A DNA stretch of 64,000 nt from Mongoliitalea daihaiensis (GTDB taxonomy: Bacteria; Bacteroidota; Bacteroidia; Cytophagales; Cyclobacteriaceae). Where the stretch lies: assembly GCF_021596945.1 (NCBI RefSeq), contig NZ_CP063779.1, positions 4,562,001 through 4,626,000 on the forward strand, given 5' to 3'. Every line of letters begins with the position of its first letter. The first letter of the stretch is position 1. The notes beneath the pieces are model-generated. The model had not been told where the DNA came from. It did not search any database and was given only the letters and a program-made list of their open reading frames with translations. A program made the position numbers and the translations under genes. Below are positions 8,548 through 18,888 of this stretch, piece after piece.

Positions 8548-11500
8548 ATGAAACGGGTCATCTTTATTATCGGTCTGTTTAGCATCCTTATCTGCCAAAC
8601 ATTTGCACAAAACATCCCAGCCTTCCCAGGAGCGGAAGGTTTTGGAAAATATACTACTGGAGGAAGAGGGGGACAAGTATTGGTTGTAACTAATCTTAAT
8701 GATAGTGGTCCTGGAAGTTTAAGAGCTGCGATTGACGCAAGTGGCCCTAGAATTATTGTTTTTGAAGTATCTGGGAATATTGAACTACAAAGCACTCTAA
8801 GGATCAGAAATGGCAATTTAACTATTGCTGGTCAGACTGCACCTGGTGACGGAATTACGCTACAAAATTATCCACTGATTGTTTCATTCGCTGACAATGT
8901 AATCATCAGGTTCTTAAGGTCAAGAATGGGAGACTTAATGAAAATAGAAGGAGATGCTTTTGATGTAAGAGGGTCCAAAAACATCATTATTGATCATTGT
9001 TCATTTTCATGGGGAACAGATGAAACACTTTCAATTTACGATGTGGAAAATGCCACAGTACAAAACTCCATAATTTCAGAAGGACTGAATGATTCCTATC
9101 ACCCAGATGGGCCTCACTCATTTGGTTCATTAGCTGGTGGAAATGGTTTGTCATTGTACAAAAACATTATTCTTCACTTTAGAAACAGAATGCCTCAAAT
9201 TACACCCTTAGGTAAAAGAGGACTAGTAGATATTCGTAACAATGTAATTTATAATTGGGGTTTTAGAGCAGCAGAAGGAGGAGGGGAATCAACTGTCAAT
9301 TTAATTGGAAACTACTTTAAGCCCGGTCCTGCGACTTTTGAAATAGGAGGGCTAAGGTTGAGCAATTTTCTTTTCCCCCTTGGAAGTGGTGAATTGGGAA
9401 CTTATGGTAAGTTTTTTTTGGAAGGAAATATTTTAGAGGGATTCCCAAATATATTTGAAAATCAATGGGAAGGAGTACAGCTACCTAATAACGCAGAGCA
9501 ACAACTGTATTTGAATAGCTTAAAAAACACAAATTCTAATGGAGATCTCGTTCCATTTGATATACCTGCAGATATTTACAGCAAATCTTTAACGGCAGTG
9601 GAGGTTTTTGGACAAGTTTTGGCTACTGCAGGAGCCAGTTTTAAAAGAGACGTGGTCGACTCTCGACTTACTCAGGAGATTAAATCAGGAAATATTACTT
9701 ATAGAGGTTCGAAAACAGGCCTTTTAGGCATCATCGACTCCCAAAACGACGTTGGAGGCTGGCCTGTTCTCCAATCTCTTCCTGCCCCATTAGACACAGA
9801 CCGAGACGGGATGCCCGATGAATGGGAGATCGCATATGGTTTGGATCCAAACAAGCCTGATCATAATGGGTACGATTTAGATCCGAACTACACCAATATA
9901 GAGGTATATATCAATAGCATTCTCAGTGAAGATGCCATGGACTTGACACTTCCTGGACGCCCTGTTGTATTGGCTCCTGCCACTGATGAGGTTTTAATTG
10001 CTCATGAGGTATCTTTTGAGTGGAACCTTTTAAATGAAAATAAAAGCTATCAACTACAGATTGCTACCGATAGCACGTTCAACCAATTAGTAAAAGACTT
10101 TAAAGATATTCAAGGATCAGGCATTATTTTGACTGACCTTAGCCCTGAACAATCCTATTTCTGGAGGATACGTGCAGGTTCAGACCAACAGTACACTGCT
10201 TGGTCTGAAGTGCGCTCTTTTACACTATTAGCTCCATTTACCAATCCAAATATTGAAGGATTGGTAGGTTATTGGAAAATGGATGATGGTCAGGGAACTT
10301 TAGTATCAGATATTTCAGGTAACCAAAATCATGCAAACTTGCTTTCCTTAACTGGTACAAGTTGGGAAAATGGGGTCATGGACTTAGGCTTACGATTTAG
10401 CGGTAACTCCAATGTATTTGCAACCGCTAATCACGGCCCCTCCACACGATTCACGAATGAGGTCAGCATAGCAGCTTGGGTAAACCCAGCTAAATTAGGC
10501 AGAAATACCATTATCAGTAAAAGTCATGCTAATAAAGGTTTTGAACTTTGGTTGGATCATAATGGACAAGTGGAGTTTAGAGTGAATAGGGGTTCTGCTT
10601 CCAGCCTAATGCATCGCTTGCTATCTAACTATAACTACAGCAATGCAGTTGACCAATGGATTCATGTAGCTGCTACCTTTAATGGAACTTCCAGCAGAAT
10701 CTATATCAATGGACAGCTAGATAATCAGGCTAATTTCTCCGAGAGAGATATCACCTCTTTGGGAGGAGATTTGGTTATTGGGGCATTGGGGACTATTCAA
10801 CGTTTTACTGGCACGATGGACGAACTTCGTTTGTATGACCGCACTTTGACAGCAGAAGAGGTAATGGCCCTTTATTTATTGCCTGAAAGCCTTCAAAAAC
10901 CAATTACTCCTACTCTTCTCACGCCTGAAAACAACCTTCAAGGACTTAACAATACCGTAAGTTTTTCTTGGGAAAGTATTTCCAATGCAACTACCTATAT
11001 TCTGCAGATTAGCAGCGACTCCACCTTTGAAAACGATATCCAAGAGTTTACTCAGGTAACGAACAATTCATTTACCTTTGATCAGCTTGAATTTGGACAG
11101 GTTTATTTTTGGAGAGTTCAGGCAGTCAATAGCAATGGAAGCAGTGAGTTTTCAGAAATCTTCAGTTTTGAAACCTTGCATGCACCGAGCTCCCCTACCC
11201 TGCTTTTGCCAGAAACAACTAGTAACAATCTGGTAAATCCAGTAACTTTTTCTTGGGAAGCAACAGACCATTCAGATAGCTATCATATACAGATTGCAAA
11301 AGATATAGCATTCCATAACCTTATTAGTGAACAAGAAAGCATCACGACTGAAGAGTTTACATTCAATGGTTTAGCAGATGGAAGCACTTATTTTTGGAGA
11401 GTTCGCGCACAAAATGATGCTGGCTTCGGTGCATATTCTAAAATAAGAAGTTTCAGCACTGAAACTCCGATAGTTGCTCCAGAGCGAGTGCTGTTATTGA

Positions 11501-14500
11501 ATCCGGCGAATAACAGTTCTGATCAAGAAATTCCTGTCACTGTTTTTTGGGCTGCAAGCCCACTAACTGAGACATACGAAATACAACTTGCTACCGAAAG
11601 TAACTTTAATCAGGTATTGAGTGATGTGAAAAGCTTAACAGTGGAAGAGTTCACCTTCACCAATCTTGCAGAAGGTATTACCTACTATTGGAGAGTTAGA
11701 GGCGGAAATGAAGCAGGCTTTGGCCCGTATTCTGAAATCAGAAGTTTCAGTACAAAAGTTACCGCAGAAGAACCTACTAAAGAAGATGACGGTGGTGAAG
11801 AGGAAGACACCACTACTGAGGAAGAAACTACTGAAGAGGAAAATACCAACGAGGAAGAAAATACTACTGAAGAAGAGAATACTACTGAGGAAGGTACCAC
11901 CGAGGAGGAGAACACTACTGAAGAAGGTACTACTGAAGAGGAAAACACTACCGAAGAAGAGAATACTACTGAGGAAGGAACCACCGAAGAGGAGAACACT
12001 ACTGAAGAAGGAACTACTGAGGAGGAGAACACTACCGAGGAAGGTTCTACTGAAGAGGAAAATACCAACGAGGAAGAAAATACTACTGAGGAAGGTAGCA
12101 CCGAAGAGGAGAACACTTCCGGGGAAGGTACCACAGAAGAGGAAAACACTACTGAGGAAGGTACCACTGAAGAAGGTAGCACCGAAGAGGAGAACACTTC
12201 CGGGGAAGGTTCTACTGAGGAGGAGAACACTACTGAGGAAGGTTCTACCGAAGAGGAAAACACAACTGAAGAAGGTACTACTGAAGAGGAAAATACCAAC
12301 GAGGAAGAAAACAATACCGAAGAAGGTACATCTGAAGAGGAAAACACTACCGAAGAAGAGAATACTACTGAGGAAGGTACCACCGAAGAGGAGAACACTA
12401 CTGAAGAAGGAACTACTGAGGAGGAGAACACTACTGAGGAAGGTTCTACTGAAGAGGAAAACACTACTGAAGAAGGTACCACTGAGGAGGAGAACACCAA
12501 CGAAGAAGAAAATACTACTGAGGAAGGTACCACCGAGGAGGAGAACACTACTGAGGGAGGAACCACCGAGGAGGAGAACACTACTGAAGAAGGTACCACC
12601 GAAGAGGAGAACACTACGGAGGAAGGAACCACTGAAGAGGAAAACACTACTGAAGAAGGTACTACCGAGGAGGAGAACACTACTGAGGAAGGAACCACTG
12701 AAGAGGAGAACACTACTGAAGAAGGTACCACCGAGGAGGAAGAAAATACTACTGAAGAAGGTACTACTGAAGAAGAGAATACTACTGAGGAAGGAACTAC
12801 TGAGGAGGAGAACACTACTGAAGAAAGTACCACCGAAGAGGAGAACACTACTGAGGAAGGTACTACTGAAGAAGGAACTACTGAAGAAGGAACTACTGAG
12901 GAGGAGAACACTACCGAGGAAGGTTCTAACGAAGAGGAAAACACTACTGAAGAAGGTACCACTGAGGAGGAGAACACCAACGAAGAAGAAAATACTACTG
13001 AGGAAGGTACCACAGAAGAAGGTAGCACCGAAGAGGAGAACACTTCCGGGGAAGGTTCTACTGAAGAGGAGAACACTACCGAGGAAGGTTCTAACGAAGA
13101 GGAAAATACCAACGAGGAAGAAAACAATACCGAAGAAGGTACCAACGAGGAAGAAAATAATACCGAAGAAGGTACATCTGAAGAGGAAAACACCAACGAA
13201 GAAGAAAATACTACTGAGGAAGGTACCACAGAAGAGGAAAACACTACTGAGGAAGGTACCACTGAAGAGGAAAACACAACTGAAGAAGGTAGCACCGAAG
13301 AGGAGAACACTACTGAAGAAGGTACCACTGAGGAGGAGAACACTACCGAAGAAGGTACATCTGAAGAGGAAAACACCAACGAAGAAGAAAATACTACTGA
13401 GGAAGGTACCACTGAAGAGGAGAACACTACTGAGGAAGGTACCACCGAAGAGGAAAACACTACTGAAGAAGGTACCACCGAGGAGGAAAAAACCACTGAG
13501 GAAGGTACTACCGAGGAGGAGAACACTACTGAGGAAGGTATCACTGAAGAGGAGAACACTACCGCAGAAGGTACTACTGAAGAGGAAAACACTACTGAGG
13601 AAGGTAGCACCGAAGAGGAGAACACTACTGAAGAAGGTAGCACCGAAGAGGAGAACACTACTGAGGAAGGTACCACCGAAGAGGAAAACACTACTGAGGA
13701 AGGTACTACTGAGGAGGAGAACACTACTGAGGAAGGTACCACAGAAGAGGAGAACACTACTGAGGAAGGTAGCACCGAAGAGGAAAACACTACTGAAGAA
13801 AGTACCACCGAGGAGGAAGGTACCACTGAAGAGGAAAACACTTCTGAGGAAGGTACCACAGAAGAGGAGAACACTACTGAGGAAGGTAGCACCGAAGAGG
13901 AAAACACTACTGAAGAAAGTACCACCGAGGAGGAAGGTACCACTGAAGAGGAAAACACTACTGAGGAAGGTACCACTGAAGAGGAAAACACTACTGAAGA
14001 AGGTACCACCGAAGAGGAGAACACTACTGAAGAAGGTACCACCGAAGAGGAAAACACTACTGAAGAAGGTACCACCGAGGAGGAAGAAACCACTGAGGAA
14101 GGTACTACCGAGGAGGAGAACACTACTGAGGAAGGTACCACCGAAGAGGAGAACACTACTGAGGAAGGTACCACCGAAGAGGAGAACACTACTGAGGAAG
14201 GTACTACTGAAGAGGGAAATACCAACGAGGAAGAAAACAATACCGAAGAAGGTACATCTGAAGAAGAGAATACTACTGAAGAAGAGAATACTACTGAGGA
14301 GGAGAACACTACCGAAGAAGGTACATCTGAAGAAGAGAACACTACTGAGGAGGAAAATACCAACGAGGGAGGCACCACTGAAGATGATAGCACCGTGAAG
14401 GATCCTATCACTGCACCTGGCAGAGCAGATTTGATTAGCCCAGCCAATAATGCTATTAACTTAGCAATCCCGGTACAGATTTCTTGGGAGCAAACTAAAG

Positions 14501-15843
14501 ATGCTACCCGCTATCATGTGCAAATTGCAACCGATGAGAACTTTAATGAACTGGTCTTCGAACAACTCAATATCACAAGCAATCAATTATCCATCAGTTC
14601 CTTGAGTTTTGGGACCACATATTTCTGGAGAGTGCGTGCTGCGAATGCTATCGGTGTTGGACCTTATTCAGCAAGAAGAAATTTCCGAACCGAAAGCAAC
14701 ATCCCTGTCCCAGTAAAAACAACCTTGGGTAGTCCTGCCAACAATGCCAGAGAGTTGGAAGTCCCTGTAAATGTCACCTGGCAAAAAATTGCCTCCGCTA
14801 CTCACTATCATTTACAGGTAGCTGTAGACAACAACTTCCAACAACTCGTCTTGGATGAGACAGCTTTACAAGTGGAAGGCATGAGTCTTCAATCTCTGAG
14901 CAAAGGGATGACCTACTTCTGGAGAGTACGGGCCGGAAATGATGCCGGTTTGGGTGAGTTCTCAGAAATCAGAAATTTCAGCACACAGGTTGCAATACCA
15001 GCAACATCTGTACTGTTAAGTCCTGCTATGGGAGCGGTAGTTCACTATCAAACTATCCATTTCACATGGTCCCCTGTACCAACTGCTGTAAGCTATCAGT
15101 TGCAAGTTTCAAAAAACACAAGTTTTACACAATCAATTATCTTAACTCCTACTAATCTACAGCAAGCATCCTTCACTATCGAAAGCTTGGAATCCAATGA
15201 AGTGTACTATTGGAGAGTAAGAGCCTTTAACCAAGCTGGTGCCGGGGAATTTACAGAGGGAAGCAGCTTTATTACCGCTGATCTCAACAGTTTGGAAACA
15301 CCTCAGCTTTTATTGCCAAGAAACAATAGTCAGCTAGATACTAAAACTGTACTTCTACAATGGGAAGCGGTTTCAGGTGCAGCATCCTATTGTGTACAAG
15401 TTTCCACAGACCCAGCTTTTGAAAAATCAGTAAACGAGTATTGTGCCATCACAGAAAACAACCATCGTTTAGAAAATATGCAAGCTAATAAAACCTACTA
15501 TTGGAGGGTCCTTGCACAGGGTGAGACTATGAGTAACTTCTCTGAAAGCTGGAAATTTGAAGTGATTAACCGAGTGTCAGAAAATAGAGAGGCAGCGGTA
15601 AAAGTCACCAGTTATCCAAACCCATTTGTAGATCAAATCAATTTGAAATTTACACCGGGCTTTGATGAATCACTTTACGTAACCGTATTCACTACTAAAG
15701 GGGTTATTATCCATGAACAAACCTATGCAAGCAGCTTAGATGTCATTTCTATCGCAGTCTCCAGAGATTTACCCAAAGGCATGTACCGGGTACGTATTCA
15801 AAGCAAGAGTTTCTCAGAAAACATTGGATTGATTAAAAAATAA
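8548..15843 (+). CDS. Giant T9SS-exported pectate-lyase-like protein with FN3, LamG and long Thr/Glu linker
   Basis: 2431 residues. In order: signal peptide (1-20, ..TFAQ); PL1-type beta-helix from AFPGAEGFGKYTTGGRGG (25) to about 400; calcium loop DTDRDGMPDEWEIAYGLDP (about 412); FN3-like domain (about 470-565, typical YFWRIRA); LamG/concanavalin-like domain (about 570-780, GYWKMDDGQGT ... DELRLYD); three more FN3-like domains (785-1075); an acidic repeat linker (1075-1950); four FN3-like domains (1955-2345); and a type IX sorting domain (SYPNPFVDQINLKF at about 2357 to the end, ..GLIKK). It should be exported by T9SS and held on or released from the surface. The lyase core closely resembles the 480-residue neighbour upstream. 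A strong terminator follows. Linker length may differ between strains because of the DNA repeats. Confidence 0.88.
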   Translation: MKRVIFIIGLFSILICQTFAQNIPAFPGAEGFGKYTTGGRGGQVLVVTNLNDSGPGSLRAAIDASGPRIIVFEVSGNIELQSTLRIRNGNLTIAGQTAPGDGITLQNYPLIVSFADNVIIRFLRSRMGDLMKIEGDAFDVRGSKNIIIDHCSFSWGTDETLSIYDVENATVQNSIISEGLNDSYHPDGPHSFGSLAGGNGLSLYKNIILHFRNRMPQITPLGKRGLVDIRNNVIYNWGFRAAEGGGESTVNLIGNYFKPGPATFEIGGLRLSNFLFPLGSGELGTYGKFFLEGNILEGFPNIFENQWEGVQLPNNAEQQLYLNSLKNTNSNGDLVPFDIPADIYSKSLTAVEVFGQVLATAGASFKRDVVDSRLTQEIKSGNITYRGSKTGLLGIIDSQNDVGGWPVLQSLPAPLDTDRDGMPDEWEIAYGLDPNKPDHNGYDLDPNYTNIEVYINSILSEDAMDLTLPGRPVVLAPATDEVLIAHEVSFEWNLLNENKSYQLQIATDSTFNQLVKDFKDIQGSGIILTDLSPEQSYFWRIRAGSDQQYTAWSEVRSFTLLAPFTNPNIEGLVGYWKMDDGQGTLVSDISGNQNHANLLSLTGTSWENGVMDLGLRFSGNSNVFATANHGPSTRFTNEVSIAAWVNPAKLGRNTIISKSHANKGFELWLDHNGQVEFRVNRGSASSLMHRLLSNYNYSNAVDQWIHVAATFNGTSSRIYINGQLDNQANFSERDITSLGGDLVIGALGTIQRFTGTMDELRLYDRTLTAEEVMALYLLPESLQKPITPTLLTPENNLQGLNNTVSFSWESISNATTYILQISSDSTFENDIQEFTQVTNNSFTFDQLEFGQVYFWRVQAVNSNGSSEFSEIFSFETLHAPSSPTLLLPETTSNNLVNPVTFSWEATDHSDSYHIQIAKDIAFHNLISEQESITTEEFTFNGLADGSTYFWRVRAQNDAGFGAYSKIRSFSTETPIVAPERVLLLNPANNSSDQEIPVTVFWAASPLTETYEIQLATESNFNQVLSDVKSLTVEEFTFTNLAEGITYYWRVRGGNEAGFGPYSEIRSFSTKVTAEEPTKEDDGGEEEDTTTEEETTEEENTNEEENTTEEENTTEEGTTEEENTTEEGTTEEENTTEEENTTEEGTTEEENTTEEGTTEEENTTEEGSTEEENTNEEENTTEEGSTEEENTSGEGTTEEENTTEEGTTEEGSTEEENTSGEGSTEEENTTEEGSTEEENTTEEGTTEEENTNEEENNTEEGTSEEENTTEEENTTEEGTTEEENTTEEGTTEEENTTEEGSTEEENTTEEGTTEEENTNEEENTTEEGTTEEENTTEGGTTEEENTTEEGTTEEENTTEEGTTEEENTTEEGTTEEENTTEEGTTEEENTTEEGTTEEEENTTEEGTTEEENTTEEGTTEEENTTEESTTEEENTTEEGTTEEGTTEEGTTEEENTTEEGSNEEENTTEEGTTEEENTNEEENTTEEGTTEEGSTEEENTSGEGSTEEENTTEEGSNEEENTNEEENNTEEGTNEEENNTEEGTSEEENTNEEENTTEEGTTEEENTTEEGTTEEENTTEEGSTEEENTTEEGTTEEENTTEEGTSEEENTNEEENTTEEGTTEEENTTEEGTTEEENTTEEGTTEEEKTTEEGTTEEENTTEEGITEEENTTAEGTTEEENTTEEGSTEEENTTEEGSTEEENTTEEGTTEEENTTEEGTTEEENTTEEGTTEEENTTEEGSTEEENTTEESTTEEEGTTEEENTSEEGTTEEENTTEEGSTEEENTTEESTTEEEGTTEEENTTEEGTTEEENTTEEGTTEEENTTEEGTTEEENTTEEGTTEEEETTEEGTTEEENTTEEGTTEEENTTEEGTTEEENTTEEGTTEEGNTNEEENNTEEGTSEEENTTEEENTTEEENTTEEGTSEEENTTEEENTNEGGTTEDDSTVKDPITAPGRADLISPANNAINLAIPVQISWEQTKDATRYHVQIATDENFNELVFEQLNITSNQLSISSLSFGTTYFWRVRAANAIGVGPYSARRNFRTESNIPVPVKTTLGSPANNARELEVPVNVTWQKIASATHYHLQVAVDNNFQQLVLDETALQVEGMSLQSLSKGMTYFWRVRAGNDAGLGEFSEIRNFSTQVAIPATSVLLSPAMGAVVHYQTIHFTWSPVPTAVSYQLQVSKNTSFTQSIILTPTNLQQASFTIESLESNEVYYWRVRAFNQAGAGEFTEGSSFITADLNSLETPQLLLPRNNSQLDTKTVLLQWEAVSGAASYCVQVSTDPAFEKSVNEYCAITENNHRLENMQANKTYYWRVLAQGETMSNFSESWKFEVINRVSENREAAVKVTSYPNPFVDQINLKFTPGFDESLYVTVFTTKGVIIHEQTYASSLDVISIAVSRDLPKGMYRVRIQSKSFSENIGLIKK
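11770..14395 (+). repeat. 33-bp coding tandem repeat (ENTTEEGTTEE)
   Basis: About 2.6 kb of tandem repetition inside the giant lyase gene. The main unit is 11 residues, ENTTEEGTTEE (33 bases), built of a 6-residue (ENTTEE) and a 5-residue (GTTEE) block. Variants include ENTNEE, GSTEE, ENTSGE, GTSEE, ESTTEE and occasional losses of one block. Codons alternate freely (GAA/GAG, ACT/ACC), so units are not identical at DNA level, but long near-identical stretches recur. The repeat leaves both an alternative forward frame and the reverse strand open for more than 900 codons; these are by-products. The linker is extremely acidic and free of aromatic or Cys residues, so it is presumably extended and may bind cations. 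Confidence 0.95.
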
Positions 15844-15869
15844 ATTAACAACGACTTTTAATCACCCTT

Positions 15870-15903
15870 AGACCTGTTGGCTTCGTGCTAACAGGTCTTT
15901 TTT
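15870..15903 (+). terminator. Intrinsic terminator of the giant lyase gene
   Basis: AGACCTGTTGGC, a five-base loop TTCGT, then GCTAACAGGTCT followed by a T run: a 12-base stem with one G-T pair, 27 bases after the stop codon. A textbook Rho-independent terminator. Confidence 0.85.
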
Positions 15904-15930
15904 ATGTCTCTCTCAAAAAGCAAAAAAAAT

Positions 15931-17975
15931 ATATTGCTACTCGCAGATGCTTCTCGCAGAAGGCGCTGAATCCGCAGAAAAATGATTACAGAAGCTCAGT
16001 GAAATCGCGAACCTGTGAGCCTCAAAATCATCATCTGTGCAATCTGTGCAATCTGTGGACTTTTCCTATTGCTTCTCGCAGAAGACGCCGAATCCGCAGA
16101 AAAATGATTTTAGAAAATTAGTGAAATCGAGAGCTAGCGAGCTGAAATTGATAGATTTAGGATAATGATAGCCAACAACAAGCTATTTAAAAGAATGCTT
16201 TAAAAAATCCCTTCGTGTCATTCGTGCCATTCGTGGACCTTCCCTTTTGCTTCTCGCAGAAGGCGCTGAATTCGCAGAAAAATGATTTTAGAAAATTAGT
16301 GAAATCGCGAACCTGTGAGCCCCAAAATCACCATCTGTGAAATCTGTGCAATCTGTGGACTTTTCCTATTGCTTCTCGCAGAAGACGCCGAATCCGCAGA
16401 AAAATGATTTTAGAAAATTAGTGAAATCGAGAGCTAGCGAGCTGAAATTGATAGATTTAGGATAATGATAGCCAACAACAAGCTATTTAAAAGAATGCTT
16501 TAAAAAATCCCTTCGTGTCATTCGTGTCATTCGTGGACCCTTCCTATTGCTTCTCGCAGAAGACGCTGAATCCGCAGAAAAATAATTTTAGAAAGTTAGT
16601 GAAATCGAGAGCTAGCGAGCTGAAATTGATAGATTTAGGATAATGATAGCCAACAACAAGCTACTTAAAAGAATGCTTTAAAAATCCCTTCGTGTCATTC
16701 GTGCCATTCGTGGACCTTCCCTTTTGCTTCTCGCAGAAGGCGCTGAATTCGCAGAAAAATGATTTTAGAAAATTAGTGAAATCGCGAACCTGTGAGCCCC
16801 AAAATCACCATCTGTGAAATCTGTGCAATCTGTGGACTTTTCCTATTGCTTCTCGCAGAAGACGCCGAATCCGCAGAAAAATGATTTTAGAAAATTAGTG
16901 AAATCGAGAGCTAGCGAGCTGAAATTGATAGATTTAGGATAATGATAGCCAACAACAAGCTATTTAAAAGAATGCTTTAAAAAATCCCTTCGTGTCATTC
17001 GTGTCATTCGTGGACCCTTCCTATTGCTTCTCGCAGAAGACGCCGAAACAACTGAAAAATGACTTCAGAAAATTAGTGAAATCGCGAACCTGTGAGCCCC
17101 AAAATTAACATCTGTGTAATCTGTGCAATCTGTGGACTTTTCCTATTGCTTCTCGCAGAACGCACCGAAACCACTGAAAAATGACTTCAGAAAATTAGTG
17201 AAATCGCGAGCTAGCGAGCTAAAATTGATATATTTAGGATAATGATAGCCAACAACAAGCTATTTAAAAGAATGCTTTAAAAAATCCCTTCGTGTCATTC
17301 GTGTCATTCGTGGACCTTCCTTTTATCGCTCTCGCAGAAGGCGCTGAATACGCGGAAAAATGATTACAGAAGCTCAGTGAAATCGCGAACCTGTGAGCCC
17401 CAAAATCACCATCTGTGAAATCTGTGTAATCTGAGGACTTTTCTTATTGCTTCTCGCAGAAGACGCTGAATCCGCAGAAAAATGATTTTAGAAAATTAGT
17501 GAAATCGCGAACCTGTGAGCCCCAAAATCAACATCTGTGAAATCTGTGCAATCTGTGGACTTTTCCTATTGCTTCTCGCAGAAGACGCTGAATCCGCAGA
17601 AAAATGATTTTAGAAAATTAGTGAAATCGCGAACCTGTGAGCCCCAAAATCACCATCTGTGAAATCTGTGCAATCTGTGGACTTTTCCTATTGCTTCTCG
17701 CAGAAGACGCTGAATCCGCAGAAAAATAATTTTAGAAAATTAGTGAAATCGCGAGCTAGCGAGCCGAAATTGATAGATTTAGGATAGAGATAGCCAACAG
17801 CAAGCTATTTAAAAGAATGCTTTAAAAAATCCCTTCGTGTCATTCGTATCATTCGTGGACCTTCCCTTTTGCTTCTCGCAGAAGGCACCGAAACCACTGA
17901 AAAATGACTTCAGAAAATTAGTGAAATCGCGAACCTGTGAGCCCCAAAATTAACATCTGTGAAATCTGTGGACCT
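15931..17975. repeat. Array of 14 alternating 122/178-bp units with phased 9-bp words
   Basis: Using GCTTCTCGCAGAAG as a ruler, units start at about 15949, 16071, 16249, 16371, 16549, 16726, 16848, 17026, 17148, 17327, 17449, 17571, 17693 and 17871. Spacings are 122 (unit A) or 177-179 (unit B), in the order A B A B B A B A B A A A B and a partial A. Unit A carries three phased words ATCTGTGNA; unit B carries CGTGYCATT in phase three times. Both are followed by about 16 bases and then CGCAGAAGG-type words, again three times in 9-base phase and roughly inverted in sense. Unit B also has AGCTAGCGAGCT. No unit holds a unique spacer and no protein frame runs through. The array fills the gap between two convergent genes, after the lyase terminator. 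Confidence 0.92.
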
Positions 17976-18888
17976 ATTCTATCCCTGTGAAACCAAATTC
18001 AAGCTCCCCATTAGAATCTCTAAGTTTTTGGTTGAACCATTTTGAGAAAATAGCTGCCCCATTAGCATTCAAATGAAATTCATCTGAAAAATGAATGGAT
18101 TCGGCAGGAAAAGCAGAAAAATCCAAATAAGGAATTGTGTGCATGGGTTCCGGTAATTCTTCCAACATTTGTTGAGAATCATACAAACCCCGTACACTTT
18201 CATGCAAGGGAGTTTGGATAAAGTAGATAGCAATCCCCTCCTTTTGAAGTAGGTCAATGATTTTTTCCAAGTAGGCTACGTGGATATTGCTCGATTCATA
18301 CGTTAACTCCTCTACTTCCGGCAGGGAGGCTCCTAATTCCAAATCCGTTTCCGGCCAAGCCACATAGCCTCCATAGTCTTTTTTAACCTTTCGAGAATCA
18401 GCTAATACTACTCTTTTATACAGGCGGGTTAAGCTTTGAAACAAATGTACATTCAATAGGTTTTCCCAACTTTCCGAAAACAACAGTCTGTACTCTTCCC
18501 CATTGAAATGCAAGAAGAACTTCCAATACATGCTTTGGAGATTAGATTTTCCCCAAACCCATTTATCCCGTTCTGAAGTAAATTCCCAAGGACTGACTTG
18601 GATCAATACATTTTCTATGGTATTTGCCTGTTCAAGCAATCTCCGCAACTTGATATAAGTATAAAAATAGGGTTCGGCCTCTTTGGAAAAATTATAGGAG
18701 TTTTCGATCAGCTTATCATTAAATGCTGCTTCCGGTTGGGAGTTCCCGATGATCAGCATCCTTGCGCCATTGGGAATCTCAAATGGTTTTTTGGATTTCA
18801 AAAAATACGCACCACTCACTAGTAGGGTATTGATAACCAACACAAAGGAAGCCATAAACCAAGCGATATTTGATATAAACTTGCCCAT
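17974..18888 (-). CDS. SGNH/GDSL-like protein paired with MBOAT acyltransferase
   Basis: 304 residues. One N-terminal transmembrane helix (about 8-30) anchors a periplasmic domain. The hydrolase block I appears as IIGNSQPEAAF with Ser50 as probable nucleophile, and block V as FSDEFHLNANG with Asp269 and His272, so the catalytic elements of an SGNH hydrolase/acyltransferase are present. Its start codon shares one base with the stop of the MBOAT gene (TGATG), so translation is coupled. In alginate-type systems an SGNH protein of the AlgJ/AlgX kind receives acyl groups delivered by the MBOAT protein and places them on the polymer; that role is inferred here. The end of the gene touches the repeat array. 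Confidence 0.72.
   Translation of the reverse strand: MGKFISNIAWFMASFVLVINTLLVSGAYFLKSKKPFEIPNGARMLIIGNSQPEAAFNDKLIENSYNFSKEAEPYFYTYIKLRRLLEQANTIENVLIQVSPWEFTSERDKWVWGKSNLQSMYWKFFLHFNGEEYRLLFSESWENLLNVHLFQSLTRLYKRVVLADSRKVKKDYGGYVAWPETDLELGASLPEVEELTYESSNIHVAYLEKIIDLLQKEGIAIYFIQTPLHESVRGLYDSQQMLEELPEPMHTIPYLDFSAFPAESIHFSDEFHLNANGAAIFSKWFNQKLRDSNGELEFGFTGIE

Noticed and set aside
11666-14447. Two further open frames of more than 900 codons across the Thr/Glu repeat, one forward (KKVLLRRRTLL-like) and one reverse (SSVVFSSSVVPSS-like)
   Set aside because: They exist only because a 33-bp unit of GAR and ACN codons has no stops in these frames. The frame with domains, signal peptide and sorting domain on both sides is the real one.
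15885-16121. Small open frame reading the beginning of the repeat array
   Set aside because: It starts inside the terminator and its sequence is entirely repeat-derived.
15931-17975. CRISPR array
   Set aside because: Units repeat over their full length; there are no unique spacers of constant size, and no cas genes are near.
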